Source: Afifella aestuarii (GTDB taxonomy: Bacteria > Pseudomonadota > Alphaproteobacteria > Rhizobiales > Afifellaceae). From it: DNA of 64,000 nucleotides. Shown here piece after piece: positions 43,916 through 51,992 of the stretch (position 1 is its first letter; each line of letters starts with the position of its first letter). The stretch is taken from positions 1-64,000 of the forward strand of contig NZ_SAUF01000002.1 of assembly GCF_004023665.1 (NCBI RefSeq), written 5' to 3'. A model generated the notes under the pieces. That model was not told where the DNA came from. It saw only the letters and a list, made by a program, of their open reading frames with translations, and did no database searches. The translations under genes and the position numbers were made by a program.

Positions 43916-45297
43916 AGGAATTGCAGGCGATCGGCATGTACGGCAAGCCGGCCCCAACGGCCCGCAAGCCTCGCAAGGACGACGAGCCCTTCTACCATGC
44001 CTGGCATCACGAAGTGCCGTTGAAGCTGACGCGCGCCTACCGGCTCGCCATCATCGCCATGTTCTGCTTCGTCGGGCTTGGCACCTATTGGGCTGTCTCC
44101 GCCCCGATCGACGGCGCCTTCATGGCCGATGGCCGCCTGGTGGCGCAGGGCAAGAACCGCATCGTGGAGCATCTGGAAGGCGGCATCGTCAACGAGGTGC
44201 TGGTCAAAGAGGGCGAGCAGGTGAAGGCGGGCGACCTTCTGGCCCGCATCGATGTGACGAGCGCGGAGGCGAAGCTTGCGACCGCGCAGATGCAGCGCGA
44301 CGTCGCCCGGGTGAAGCTTGCCCGCTATCTCGCCGAGCAGCGGGGCGACGACAAGATCGTCCTGCCGCCGGATCTGGAGCGGCGCATCGCCGAAGAGCCG
44401 GAGCTCGCCGACACGGCGAGTTCGCAGCGCGAGGAATTCGAAGCCAAGACGGCGGAGATGACGTCGCTGAAAACGATCCTCAACCAGCGCATCGACAACA
44501 ATCAGCAGCTCCTCGACAATCTGAAAGAGATGCTGACGGAGCGGCGCGATCGCGTAGAGGCGACGCAGGAAGAGGTGCGCGTTTCGAGCGATCTTCTTGA
44601 AAAGGGCCTGACGACGCGCGATCGTAATTTTGCGCTCAACCGCCAGCTCGCGTCCGACCAGGACAACGTCCGTCAGACGCTCATTCAGATGGACGACAAG
44701 CGCTCCACCATCAATGAGACGCAGGAACAGCTGAACCGGGCTCTGTCGCAGCGGGCAAACGAGGTCGCCCAGCAGATCACGGATCTGCGCTCCAACATCT
44801 TCGAGCTCTCCTCGAATATCCGCTATTTTTCCGATGTGACGAAGCGTTCGGAAGTGCGCGCGCCGGTTTCCGGCACGATCGTGAATGTCGCCGTCAACAC
44901 GCAGGACCAGGTGATCAAGCCGGGTGATCCGATCTTCGAGATCTTGCCGGAAGGCGTGCCGATGAGCATCGAGGCGATGGTCGACCCGCATTACATCGAT
45001 TCCGTGCACCAGGGTCAGCACGTCTCGATCCGCTTCCCCTCGCGCGAGCGCTCCAAGGCGATCCAGATTCTCGACGGCGAGGTGAGCTACATTTCGCCGG
45101 ACAGCGAGCAGGACGAAAAGACCGGCCGCTATTTCTACAAGGTGCGCGCCTCCGTCGATCCGGAGAGCCTGAAAGAGTACGGCAAGGTCATGCCGGGCAA
45201 TGTGGGACAGGTGTATTTCGAGCTCGAAAACAAGACCTTCCTGGAATATCTGATCGAGCCCTATCAGGACATGCGCGACAAGGCCTTCGTCGGCTGA
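43912..45297 (+). CDS. HlyD-family T1SS periplasmic adaptor
   Basis: Membrane-fusion protein bridging the ABC exporter to a TolC-type outer-membrane channel. One membrane segment at about residues 42-62 (YRLAIIAMFCFVGLGTYWAV), lipoyl-like half GKNRIVEHLEGGIVNEVLVKEGEQV, a long coiled-coil hairpin (about 100-290), the second lipoyl half VRAPVSGTIVNVAV and a C-terminal HlyD-type beta domain ending DMRDKAFVG. Starts GTG at 43912 overlapping the ABC gene stop (GTGA). No outer-membrane channel is encoded nearby, so a shared TolC elsewhere is implied. Confidence 0.93.
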   Translation: MKELQAIGMYGKPAPTARKPRKDDEPFYHAWHHEVPLKLTRAYRLAIIAMFCFVGLGTYWAVSAPIDGAFMADGRLVAQGKNRIVEHLEGGIVNEVLVKEGEQVKAGDLLARIDVTSAEAKLATAQMQRDVARVKLARYLAEQRGDDKIVLPPDLERRIAEEPELADTASSQREEFEAKTAEMTSLKTILNQRIDNNQQLLDNLKEMLTERRDRVEATQEEVRVSSDLLEKGLTTRDRNFALNRQLASDQDNVRQTLIQMDDKRSTINETQEQLNRALSQRANEVAQQITDLRSNIFELSSNIRYFSDVTKRSEVRAPVSGTIVNVAVNTQDQVIKPGDPIFEILPEGVPMSIEAMVDPHYIDSVHQGQHVSIRFPSRERSKAIQILDGEVSYISPDSEQDEKTGRYFYKVRASVDPESLKEYGKVMPGNVGQVYFELENKTFLEYLIEPYQDMRDKAFVG

Positions 45298-45360
45298 GCT
45301 GCGCGCAGACACGAGAAGAAGCCCGAAGACGGGCGACCGGAGCGGGGCCGGGGGGAGAGA

Positions 45361-47013
45361 ATGGGCGAGAGCGAGACGCCGGGCATGCTGGCCGACAGGC
45401 TTGCGGCGCAGCTGCCGATCACGGCGCGCCGCGTCCTCCTCGCCGGGCGGCCCGTACCGGGGCTCGAGGTGCTGCTGCGGGCCCGCAACCCAAAAATCGA
45501 GATCGACCGCGCGGACAGCGCCACGCCCGCTGCGGACATGCCGGGCGATGCTTCCAGCTGTGAGACGGGCCCCTATGATGCCGCCGCACTTGCCGCCGAC
45601 ACGCCCGATGAGGCGGAAGCCGCGCTGAAGGCGCTGGCGCCGCGCGTGCGCGACGAGGGTGTCTGCGCGCTCCTCGTGCCAAACCGGTTTTTCTGGCCGC
45701 GGTTGCAGGCCTTCCTCGCCGGCAAGAACGATGGCGCCAGAGCCGGTTTCGATCCCGAAGAGCTGCAGGAGATGGCGAAACGCGCCGGAGCGCCACTTGC
45801 ACGCATCGTCGCCATCCAGGCGGGACCAGGGCTCAGCGAAGAGACGGCAAAGGCCGTGCGGCCGCTCTGCGCCGCGCTGAAGGTCGATGGAGAGACCGCG
45901 CTCCGGCGGCTCGCGGCATCGCATTTCACCGCCCAGACGCGCCCGCGCCGAGTGCCGGACAGGATTATCCGCTTCACCGGCAAGACGCTCGCTTCAAAGC
46001 CCGACGCGATGGCAATCGTCCGCATGCAGGCGCCGCTTGCAGCACTTGGCACGCTGCCCGTGTTCATGATCGACGATCTCGGCCCCACGCCCAAACGCCC
46101 GAGCCAGGGGACACGCGACGTCTTCGTCTGGCAGCGGCCGATCCTGACGCGCGAGGAATCGCTTCCCGTCTACAGACAGATTCTCGAAACCCACAAGCTC
46201 TTCGTTGTGGAGTTCGACGATCATCCGATGCGCTGGCCCGTGATCGCGGAAAACGGCCACCTCACCTTCCGCTCCGCGCATGCCGTCAGAACCTCGACGG
46301 AAACGCTCGCCAAGATCATCCGGGAGTGGAATCCGAACGTCTTTGTCTCGCCCAACCAGATCGAGGCTCTGCCGCCGTTTCGGCCCGTCGAGTCCCGGCA
46401 GGGGCCGGTCAGGCTTCTCTTTGCCGCGCTCAACCGCAAAGAGGATTGGGCCCCCTATATCGATGCCGTCAACGAGGTCGTCTCCCGCTATGGACCGGAC
46501 AGGCTTCGCGTCGACGTCGTCTTCGACCGTGCGTTTTACGAGGCGGTGAAGGCGGAGGACAAGCGTTACCAGCCGGTTCTGCCGTTCAGGGAATACAAGT
46601 CGCTCCTGTCGAAGGCGGATATCGCCTGGCTGCCGCTCGAAGACAATCTCTTCAACCGCTGCAAGAGCGACCTGAAGTTCATCGAGTGCGGTGCTTATTC
46701 CGTCGCCGTCGTCGCGAGCCCGGTGATTTATGGCGATGTCGTCCGCCATGGCGAGACGGGGCTTCTCTACAAATCGGCGAAACAGCTCCGCGAGCATCTG
46801 CGGGCCCTGATCGACGATCGCGAGCGGCGCGGAAAAATCGCCCGGGCGGCCTATGACGAAGTTGCGTCACGGCGCTTGCGCACCTACCACGCGAGCGGCG
46901 AGGCTGCATGGTACGCAGGCCTGTTGCAAAATCACGAAGCGCTCGAGGCCGAGCGCGTCGCGCGCCTGCGCGGTGAGCCGGCCTGGGGTGAACCACAAAC
47001 CGAGACGGCCTAG
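45361..47013 (+). CDS. glycosyltransferase (GT4/GT-B-like C-terminal half)
   Basis: 550-residue protein. The C-terminal part (about 340-530) has GT-B features: VRLLFAALNRKEDWAPYIDA, LPFREYKSLLSKADIAWLPL, DLKFIECGAYSVAVVASPVIYG and HGETGLLY, typical of GT1/GT4 sugar-donor domains. The first half (about 1-230) is unrelated by eye to known GT-B acceptors. A strong ribosome site (GGGGGGAGAGA) precedes ATG 45361. Directly follows the T1SS genes on the same strand, suggesting it modifies the secreted protein or its glycan anchor. Confidence 0.75.
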   Translation: MGESETPGMLADRLAAQLPITARRVLLAGRPVPGLEVLLRARNPKIEIDRADSATPAADMPGDASSCETGPYDAAALAADTPDEAEAALKALAPRVRDEGVCALLVPNRFFWPRLQAFLAGKNDGARAGFDPEELQEMAKRAGAPLARIVAIQAGPGLSEETAKAVRPLCAALKVDGETALRRLAASHFTAQTRPRRVPDRIIRFTGKTLASKPDAMAIVRMQAPLAALGTLPVFMIDDLGPTPKRPSQGTRDVFVWQRPILTREESLPVYRQILETHKLFVVEFDDHPMRWPVIAENGHLTFRSAHAVRTSTETLAKIIREWNPNVFVSPNQIEALPPFRPVESRQGPVRLLFAALNRKEDWAPYIDAVNEVVSRYGPDRLRVDVVFDRAFYEAVKAEDKRYQPVLPFREYKSLLSKADIAWLPLEDNLFNRCKSDLKFIECGAYSVAVVASPVIYGDVVRHGETGLLYKSAKQLREHLRALIDDRERRGKIARAAYDEVASRRLRTYHASGEAAWYAGLLQNHEALEAERVARLRGEPAWGEPQTETA

Positions 47014-47028
47014 AGGGTGGACGACGTT

Positions 47029-47787
47029 ATGACCGAAGATCTTTCCTGGCTTTATTCGCCGGCCGTCTTTCAGGTGCCTGAGCGGATCGGAGCCTCAGGC
47101 TGGCTGGAGCACACGCCCTTCGCCTTCTGGCTCATCGACAAGCTGCGCCCGGAGCGCCTCGTCGAACTCGGCACGCATACCGGCATTTCGTTCTGTGCCT
47201 TCAATCAGGCGATCAAGCAGCTTGGCACGGCAACCGCCTGCCACGCGGTCGACACCTGGCAGGGTGACCAGCACGCCGGCTATTACGGCGACAACATCTA
47301 CAACGAGCTGGCGCGTTACAACGAGGATCGCTACGGCAGCTTCGCGACCTTGATCCGGGCCCGCTTCGACGAGGCGCTCGCGCATTTCGACGACGGCGCC
47401 ATCGATCTTCTGCATATCGACGGGCTTCACACCTACGAGGCCGTCGCGCACGACCACAAGACCTGGCTGCCGAAGGTGAAGGAGGGGGGCGTCATCCTCT
47501 TTCACGACACCAATGTCCGCAGGGGCGATTTCGGCGTGCACCGCTATTGGGCGGAGATCGCCGAGGGGGCGCATGCGTTCGAGTTCTTGCATGGCTTTGG
47601 CCTCGGCGTGCTCGTCAAGGGCGAGCCGCGGAACGAAGCGATGGCCGCGCTCTGCGCGGCCCGCCACGACCCGGAGGCGACGAGCGCCGTACGCCGTACG
47701 TTCGGCTTCCTGGGCGGGGCCGTGACGAACCGCTTGAAACTCGCGATGGCGGCGAAGAAGGCTCCGGCGCAAGCGCGTCAGGCCTGA
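47029..47787 (+). CDS. class I methyltransferase (Methyltransf_24-like)
   Basis: SAM-binding fold: LVELGTHTGISFCAFNQAI is motif I and AIDLLHIDGLHTYEAVAHDH the post-II acidic block, followed by VILFHDTNVRRGDFGV. Such proteins often methylate sugars or polysaccharide ends. ATG 47029 has GAGGGTGG eight bases upstream; the in-frame GTG 47017 overlaps that site. 252 aa. Last gene of the plus-strand T1SS-GT-methyltransferase run. Confidence 0.82.
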   Translation: MTEDLSWLYSPAVFQVPERIGASGWLEHTPFAFWLIDKLRPERLVELGTHTGISFCAFNQAIKQLGTATACHAVDTWQGDQHAGYYGDNIYNELARYNEDRYGSFATLIRARFDEALAHFDDGAIDLLHIDGLHTYEAVAHDHKTWLPKVKEGGVILFHDTNVRRGDFGVHRYWAEIAEGAHAFEFLHGFGLGVLVKGEPRNEAMAALCAARHDPEATSAVRRTFGFLGGAVTNRLKLAMAAKKAPAQARQA

Positions 47788-47819
47788 ACCGGCGCGAGAC
47801 TGAAAGCGCCGGCGAGCCG

Positions 47820-48635
47820 TCAGGCGGACGCCGCTTCGCCCTTCCGGCCCAGAAAGCCGCCGGGATTGAGCGTCAAAAGATGCCGTTCGCGCTGCGTATC
47901 GAGCTCGAAACGGTCGTCTGTGGCGAGGAAGTCCTTGATCGCTTCCTGCGGCCCGGGGCCGTGCTCGGGAAAGACGGGATGGCCGTTGACGTTGCCGTCC
48001 TCGACGATCAGGTAGCAGCCTGAGCTGACCAGGGGCGCATAAAGCTCCAATTCCCGACGGACATGCGCGGCCCGGTGGTCTGAATCGAGGATGACCATCA
48101 CGCGCATATCGGGCCGGATGATGTTCTTCACCTGCTCCACGATCGCGGCATCGGTGCTCGATCCCGTGAGATAGGTGATCAGATTGTGTTTGGGCGGATC
48201 GTCCGGCGCGTTGATGTCGATGGTCACGATGCGGCCGTTTCCGACGAGCTGACAGATGGTCGCCAGGAAGAAGGCGCTGCCGCCGAACTTCGTCCCGCAT
48301 TCGATGATGAGATCAGGCTGCGTCTCGGTGATGATCTCCTGATAGGTGATCATGTCCATCGGGCATTTCAGAACCCGGTGACCGAGCCAGCTCACCTCGG
48401 ACGGCGCGGTCGCTTTGGAGAAAAGGCGCCGGTAATAGAGCCGATGAAAGCGGTCGGTGGTCGCCTGCTCCTCCGGCGTCAGCGGCGGAAACCGCCGTGT
48501 CGGGAAATACCGGCCGCGTTTGAAACCGAAGAAAAAAACATTGATTTGCTCGAGCGAGATCGAAAGCCCATGAGCTCGTCTCCTCTGCGTTCTGCATAAA
48601 AAAAGGGGCGCCGAAGCGCCCCTTCCGATCAACAT
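47820..48635 (-). CDS. CmcI-family methyltransferase/hydroxylase-like
   Basis: Member of the cephalosporin hydroxylase CmcI/rhamnosyl O-methyltransferase family, a SAM-binding fold. Recognisable parts are VLKCPMDMITYQEII, PDLIIECGTKFGGSAFFLAT, RIVTIDIN and VILDSDHRAAHVRREL, then YLIVEDGNVNGHP. In glycan clusters these are usually sugar O-methyltransferases. The start is doubtful: the only ATG (48635) is ahead of the RTX terminator hairpin, which then lies in the first codons; next candidates are a TTG at 48632 and a much later GTG. Same strand as the RTX gene. Confidence 0.75.
   Translation of the reverse strand: MLIGRGASAPLFLCRTQRRRAHGLSISLEQINVFFFGFKRGRYFPTRRFPPLTPEEQATTDRFHRLYYRRLFSKATAPSEVSWLGHRVLKCPMDMITYQEIITETQPDLIIECGTKFGGSAFFLATICQLVGNGRIVTIDINAPDDPPKHNLITYLTGSSTDAAIVEQVKNIIRPDMRVMVILDSDHRAAHVRRELELYAPLVSSGCYLIVEDGNVNGHPVFPEHGPGPQEAIKDFLATDDRFELDTQRERHLLTLNPGGFLGRKGEAASA
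48603..48624 (-). terminator. Rho-independent terminator of the RTX gene
   Basis: GGGGCGC (48605-48611)/GCGCCCC (48616-48622) with a TTCG loop on the minus strand, followed there by seven T residues (complement of the A-run 48598-48604). It lies about 25 bases after the RTX stop. Confidence 0.88.
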
Positions 48636-48648
48636 GACCCCGGAGGGA

Positions 48649-49977
48649 TCAGACGTAGTTGATGTCGTCCGAAAGGTTGAACGTGCTTGTATCTTCGAGA
48701 ACTACGGTCAGCGTGTCGCCGTCACCATCAGTGATGGTGAGGACATAGTCATCGCCATCCGCGGTTGCGGACACCGTGTCGCCGGAGTCCAGCTGCAGGA
48801 CGTCGTTCCCATCCGCATCGAAGTCGGTGATGGTGATCGTGTCGGTCGAACCAGAGCCGGAACCGAAATCCGCGGTGAAGTCGAAGACATCATCGCCGGC
48901 GCCGCCGGTGACCGTGGCATCGCCGAACTCGGCAGCCGCACCACTGATCGTATCAGCGCCTTCACCGCCGAAGGCAACCACAGAGTCTTCCAGTGTGATC
49001 GCGTCGTCGCCGGAGCCGCCGTAGATCGTGTCGGCATCAGCACCAATGATGGTGTCGTCACCGTCGTTACCGCCGATCTCGTTCGAGCCGCCGGAGCCGC
49101 CGATCGAGTCACCGCCGGCGCCGCCATAAATGACGTTGTCGCTGCCGCCAGCAACGATCGAGTCGGCATCGGCACCACCGAAGGCAGTGTCGTCGCCGTC
49201 GAGCGTGATCGTGTCGACGCCCGCGCCGCCGTAGATCTCGTCGGCTTCGCCGCCGCCGATGATCTCGTCGGAGCCTTCGCCGCCGTAGATCGTATCGGCA
49301 CCTGCGTCACCGATAAGGCTGTCTGCGCCGTCACCGCCGCCGATCTCACCACCGGTTGCTGCTGCGGTAACCGTATCGGCACCTTCGCCACCGAAGGCTT
49401 CACCGCCGACCAGCACGTCGTCGCCAGCACCGCCGAGGATCAGGTCCTCTGCACCACCGGTCAGGCTGTCGTCGCCGTCGGCACCAAACACCGTGTCGGC
49501 ATCCGTATCACCGCTGGTGTCGATGGTCTCATCGCCAGCGCCGGCGTAGATGATGTCAGCGCCGTCGCCATCCGTGATGACATCGGTTTCAGCACCGCCA
49601 TAAATGGTGTCGGCGCCGTCGCCGCCGAGGATGCTGTCTGCACCGTCGCCGCCGCCGAGAATGAAGCTGAGCGACGAGCCGCTAGCGTTCAGCGTGTCGG
49701 CGCCTTCGCCGCCGTAGATCTCGGAGATTCCGCCCGTCACGCCGAAGCCGCCGGCGTCAGCCGTGAAGTCGATCTGGTCGTCGCCTTCGCCGCCGATGAC
49801 GGTATCACCAACACCGTCGTTCGCGCCGACGATGGAATCACCGCCGTCGCCACCGTAAATGATGTCGGATTCGGCACCATCGGTGAGGGTGTCGGCGCCG
49901 GCCAGGCCGTAGATCGTATCCTGTTCGCTGGTGCCGTTAATCTGATCGGCGCCAGACGTGCCAGTAAGTGTAGCCAT
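48649..49977 (-). CDS. RTX calcium-binding beta-roll protein, probable T1SS substrate
   Basis: 442-residue secreted protein made almost wholly of glycine/aspartate-rich nonapeptide repeats (GGxGxDxIx), for example DTIYGLAGADTL, DSIYGGDG-like units, DEIYGGAGVDTITLDG and DAITLEDSVVAFGGEGADT, expected to fold into Ca2+-stabilised beta-rolls. The C-terminal 70 residues (about 375-442) match the T1SS-type end, with DTITITDFDADGNDVLQL and a final NLSDDINYV, the usual short aliphatic-acidic tail. No signal peptide, no cysteine, no catalytic domain. The neighbouring exporter is the likely secretion route. It has its own promoter and terminator and may be abundant, like an S-layer or matrix protein. 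Confidence 0.9.
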   Translation of the reverse strand: MATLTGTSGADQINGTSEQDTIYGLAGADTLTDGAESDIIYGGDGGDSIVGANDGVGDTVIGGEGDDQIDFTADAGGFGVTGGISEIYGGEGADTLNASGSSLSFILGGGDGADSILGGDGADTIYGGAETDVITDGDGADIIYAGAGDETIDTSGDTDADTVFGADGDDSLTGGAEDLILGGAGDDVLVGGEAFGGEGADTVTAAATGGEIGGGDGADSLIGDAGADTIYGGEGSDEIIGGGEADEIYGGAGVDTITLDGDDTAFGGADADSIVAGGSDNVIYGGAGGDSIGGSGGSNEIGGNDGDDTIIGADADTIYGGSGDDAITLEDSVVAFGGEGADTISGAAAEFGDATVTGGAGDDVFDFTADFGSGSGSTDTITITDFDADGNDVLQLDSGDTVSATADGDDYVLTITDGDGDTLTVVLEDTSTFNLSDDINYV

Positions 49978-50741
49978 GTGTGTCTCTCCAGTAGAGCTTC
50001 AAAACACGCGCGTGTGTTGTATCCCCATCCCCACGCCATGTTTGCGCCGCGGCGGAGGGTAACGCGGACCGCAGCTTATTGCGGAGGCCCCTATCGGTGT
50101 CAACCTGCGAAAGCCACGGCGGATAAATTTCCGCGGGGGTTGCTAAAATGCAATTGTCGCGTCGTAGAAAGGGCTTAAGTGAAAACGCCAGCTCGGGAAA
50201 GCTTCTTTTAAAGAAACTTAAGAGTACCTGAAAAGAATGGTCGCGCCTTTGCCTGTCGGCGGGCGCCTCTCGTGCGGCGCGGCAGGTTTCGGGCCAGCCT
50301 TTGCAGAGCTGTTGTGGTACGCCGCGGTTTCCTTCGCCCATTCGCCGCCGCTGGTGTCGCCCGACGGGCGGATGACGTCTCTGCGCTTCCCTAAGTCCTT
50401 GGAAAACAAACGTGTGGAGCGCGGTTCTCGGCGTGTGGCAGATGCGACACGTCTTTCGCCGGTCTGTCGCTGATGCAAGGCGGCGGGGCGTCGCAGGACC
50501 TGCCGATCCGGCGATCTGGCTCTTGAGAGCCTGTGGAGCGATGGCCCGGCGGGACCGCGGCGCCCCCGCTCTCCCGAAGGGCGGCGGCCCGTGCGGCCTT
50601 CCGCTGCGCCATCCCTGAGGCCGGCCTGCGGCTCAACATCTCGCCGGTGCGTTGGCGCGGAAGTGTTGCCCGTCTGCATCATGTCAAGCGGCAGGCGCAG
50701 GCGGCTTTTCCGCCGTTTCGGGTGCCTTGTCGGCGGTGTTT
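49978..50741. other. long intergenic region upstream of the RTX gene
   Basis: 764 bases without a credible gene. It contains the RTX promoter (50075-50103) and its roughly 90-base leader, an AT-richer patch at about 50130-50230, and then GC-rich sequence with arginine-rich chance frames up to the GT61 stop. No RNA gene or repeat was recognised. Confidence 0.55.
50075..50103 (-). promoter_or_regulatory. sigma-70 promoter of the RTX gene
   Basis: On the minus strand, a perfect -35 TTGACA (complement of 50103-50098), a 17-base spacer, and -10 AATAAG (50080-50075). The 5' leader runs about 90 bases to ATG 49977, which has GGAGAG seven bases upstream. Well placed and close to consensus. Confidence 0.6.
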
Positions 50742-51992
50742 TCAGCGCGCCGCGCACGCCTCTGCGATTCTTAAGACCGCCTCCGCCTCGATCCGCCAGT
50801 TGGGATGGGCCGGTGCCGGGCCCGGCGACACGATCTCACCGCGCAGGAAGCCATGGGCGAGGCCGAGGCTGCGATAAAGGCTCTGATGCATGGGACGGAA
50901 GCCGCCATGCGGCTCGAGCTCCAGGATCGTCGTGCCCGGCCGGCAGAAGACGCAGTTGAAGAGGCCGGAGCCCGACGGGCCGATGACGACCTCGGCTTCC
51001 TGGAAGGCCGCGATGCGGGCGCCGAGCGGCAGGGTCTCGGGCCGGATCTCCTCAAAGCCGAGGGTGCCGAGGCGGGTGACGATCTCGTCCTCGTTCATAA
51101 GAATGCGCCGCGGTGCCGTCTTCGACCAGCTTCGGCGCGAGATATAAAGCCGGCGCCCGGCGCCGCGCGCCGAGGATGCGGGGCCGGCCAGCCGCGCCGC
51201 AAAGCCCGTGAGAGCCCGGCGCAGCGCGGACGGAAACACGTTGCCGGGGGCGGCAAGCGAAGGGGCGAGACAATCGGCAAGCGGCGTGATCGCCGTGACG
51301 TCCTGCGCGATGACGTCCCGTCCGGGCGCGGCGGCCGCCACGATCTCGCGCATCCACTCCGCCTCCATCGGCATGAGGAGCGCGCGCCCCGCCGCTTCGG
51401 GGATCTCATCGAGGAGCAGGAGCTTCGGCAGGATGCGGAAAAGCCAGGAGCCGTAGTTGCGCGATTCGGTCGAGCCGAGTGCGACCACCGGGGTTTCGAT
51501 CGGCGGCGCAAGGTGGGCGTCGGCCGAGATGCCGAGCCTTTCGCCGGCACGGCTCACCCCGTGCGTCATGCGGAATTCGCGTGGAAAGGCCGACAGCGGG
51601 CGAGACTGATCGAAGAAGGGCGCGGGGAGAAGGAGAACGTCGTTGACGAGGACGGGCTCCGCCGCGCCGCTCTCGGCGATGTCCGGATCTCCCGGATCGA
51701 TCAGCGCCCGCTGACCGGCGAGAAGGACGTTCTTTCCCGCAACGACATAGCGCGGCCGCGCCTGAAGCGGTTGGCGCTCGATCTCCGTTTCGGGTGGCGC
51801 ACCGAGGGCAAGCCGCGGCCCCTCATCGCCGAGCGGTGCGGCGCCCGCAACGGCCTTGGCCCGCAGCCGCGGCGAGAGCGGATACCAGATGCCGGGCTGC
51901 GCCCAGAGATCGGGCGCCCGCACCGGCGCGACCTCGCGCCCGGCAAGGCCGCGCAAGATGGCTGCGGCATTCTCAGCCACGTGTGCGGCCAT
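50742..51992 (-). CDS. GT61-family (DUF563) glycosyltransferase
   Basis: GT61/DUF563-type transferase, a family of EGF-O-GlcNAc/xylosyl-like enzymes with bacterial members in capsule and LPS loci. The C-terminal block VVIGPSGSGLFNCVFCRPGT and the following ILELEPHGG are characteristic; RRLYISRRSWSK is the preceding conserved segment. 416 aa, no membrane segments. The ATG overlaps the end of the sulfotransferase gene by 20 bases. Last gene of the minus-strand surface operon. Confidence 0.82.
   Translation of the reverse strand: MAAHVAENAAAILRGLAGREVAPVRAPDLWAQPGIWYPLSPRLRAKAVAGAAPLGDEGPRLALGAPPETEIERQPLQARPRYVVAGKNVLLAGQRALIDPGDPDIAESGAAEPVLVNDVLLLPAPFFDQSRPLSAFPREFRMTHGVSRAGERLGISADAHLAPPIETPVVALGSTESRNYGSWLFRILPKLLLLDEIPEAAGRALLMPMEAEWMREIVAAAAPGRDVIAQDVTAITPLADCLAPSLAAPGNVFPSALRRALTGFAARLAGPASSARGAGRRLYISRRSWSKTAPRRILMNEDEIVTRLGTLGFEEIRPETLPLGARIAAFQEAEVVIGPSGSGLFNCVFCRPGTTILELEPHGGFRPMHQSLYRSLGLAHGFLRGEIVSPGPAPAHPNWRIEAEAVLRIAEACAAR

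Noticed and set aside
41813-43957. Upstream extension of the methyltransferase frame (to 43957)
   Set aside because: It runs antisense through the T1SS ATPase; the methyltransferase has a good ATG at 41812 and family length.
43759-45924. 721-residue minus-strand frame across the HlyD gene
   Set aside because: Antisense to HlyD and the ABC transporter; no domain recognised.
48649-49977. DNA repeats that might be a CRISPR or satellite array
   Set aside because: The periodicity is 27 bases and in frame; it is the coding signature of RTX nonapeptides, with no constant repeats and unique spacers.
48634-50178. 514-residue plus-strand frame opposite the RTX gene with repetitive Val/Ala/Asp content
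   Set aside because: The repetition only mirrors the RTX repeats on the other strand. The minus-strand product has the GGxGxD pattern, a secretion tail, a promoter, a ribosome site and a terminator.
50218-50757. 179-residue minus-strand frame after the GT61 gene
   Set aside because: Arg/Pro-rich with no ribosome site or family; judged chance coding in GC-rich intergenic DNA.
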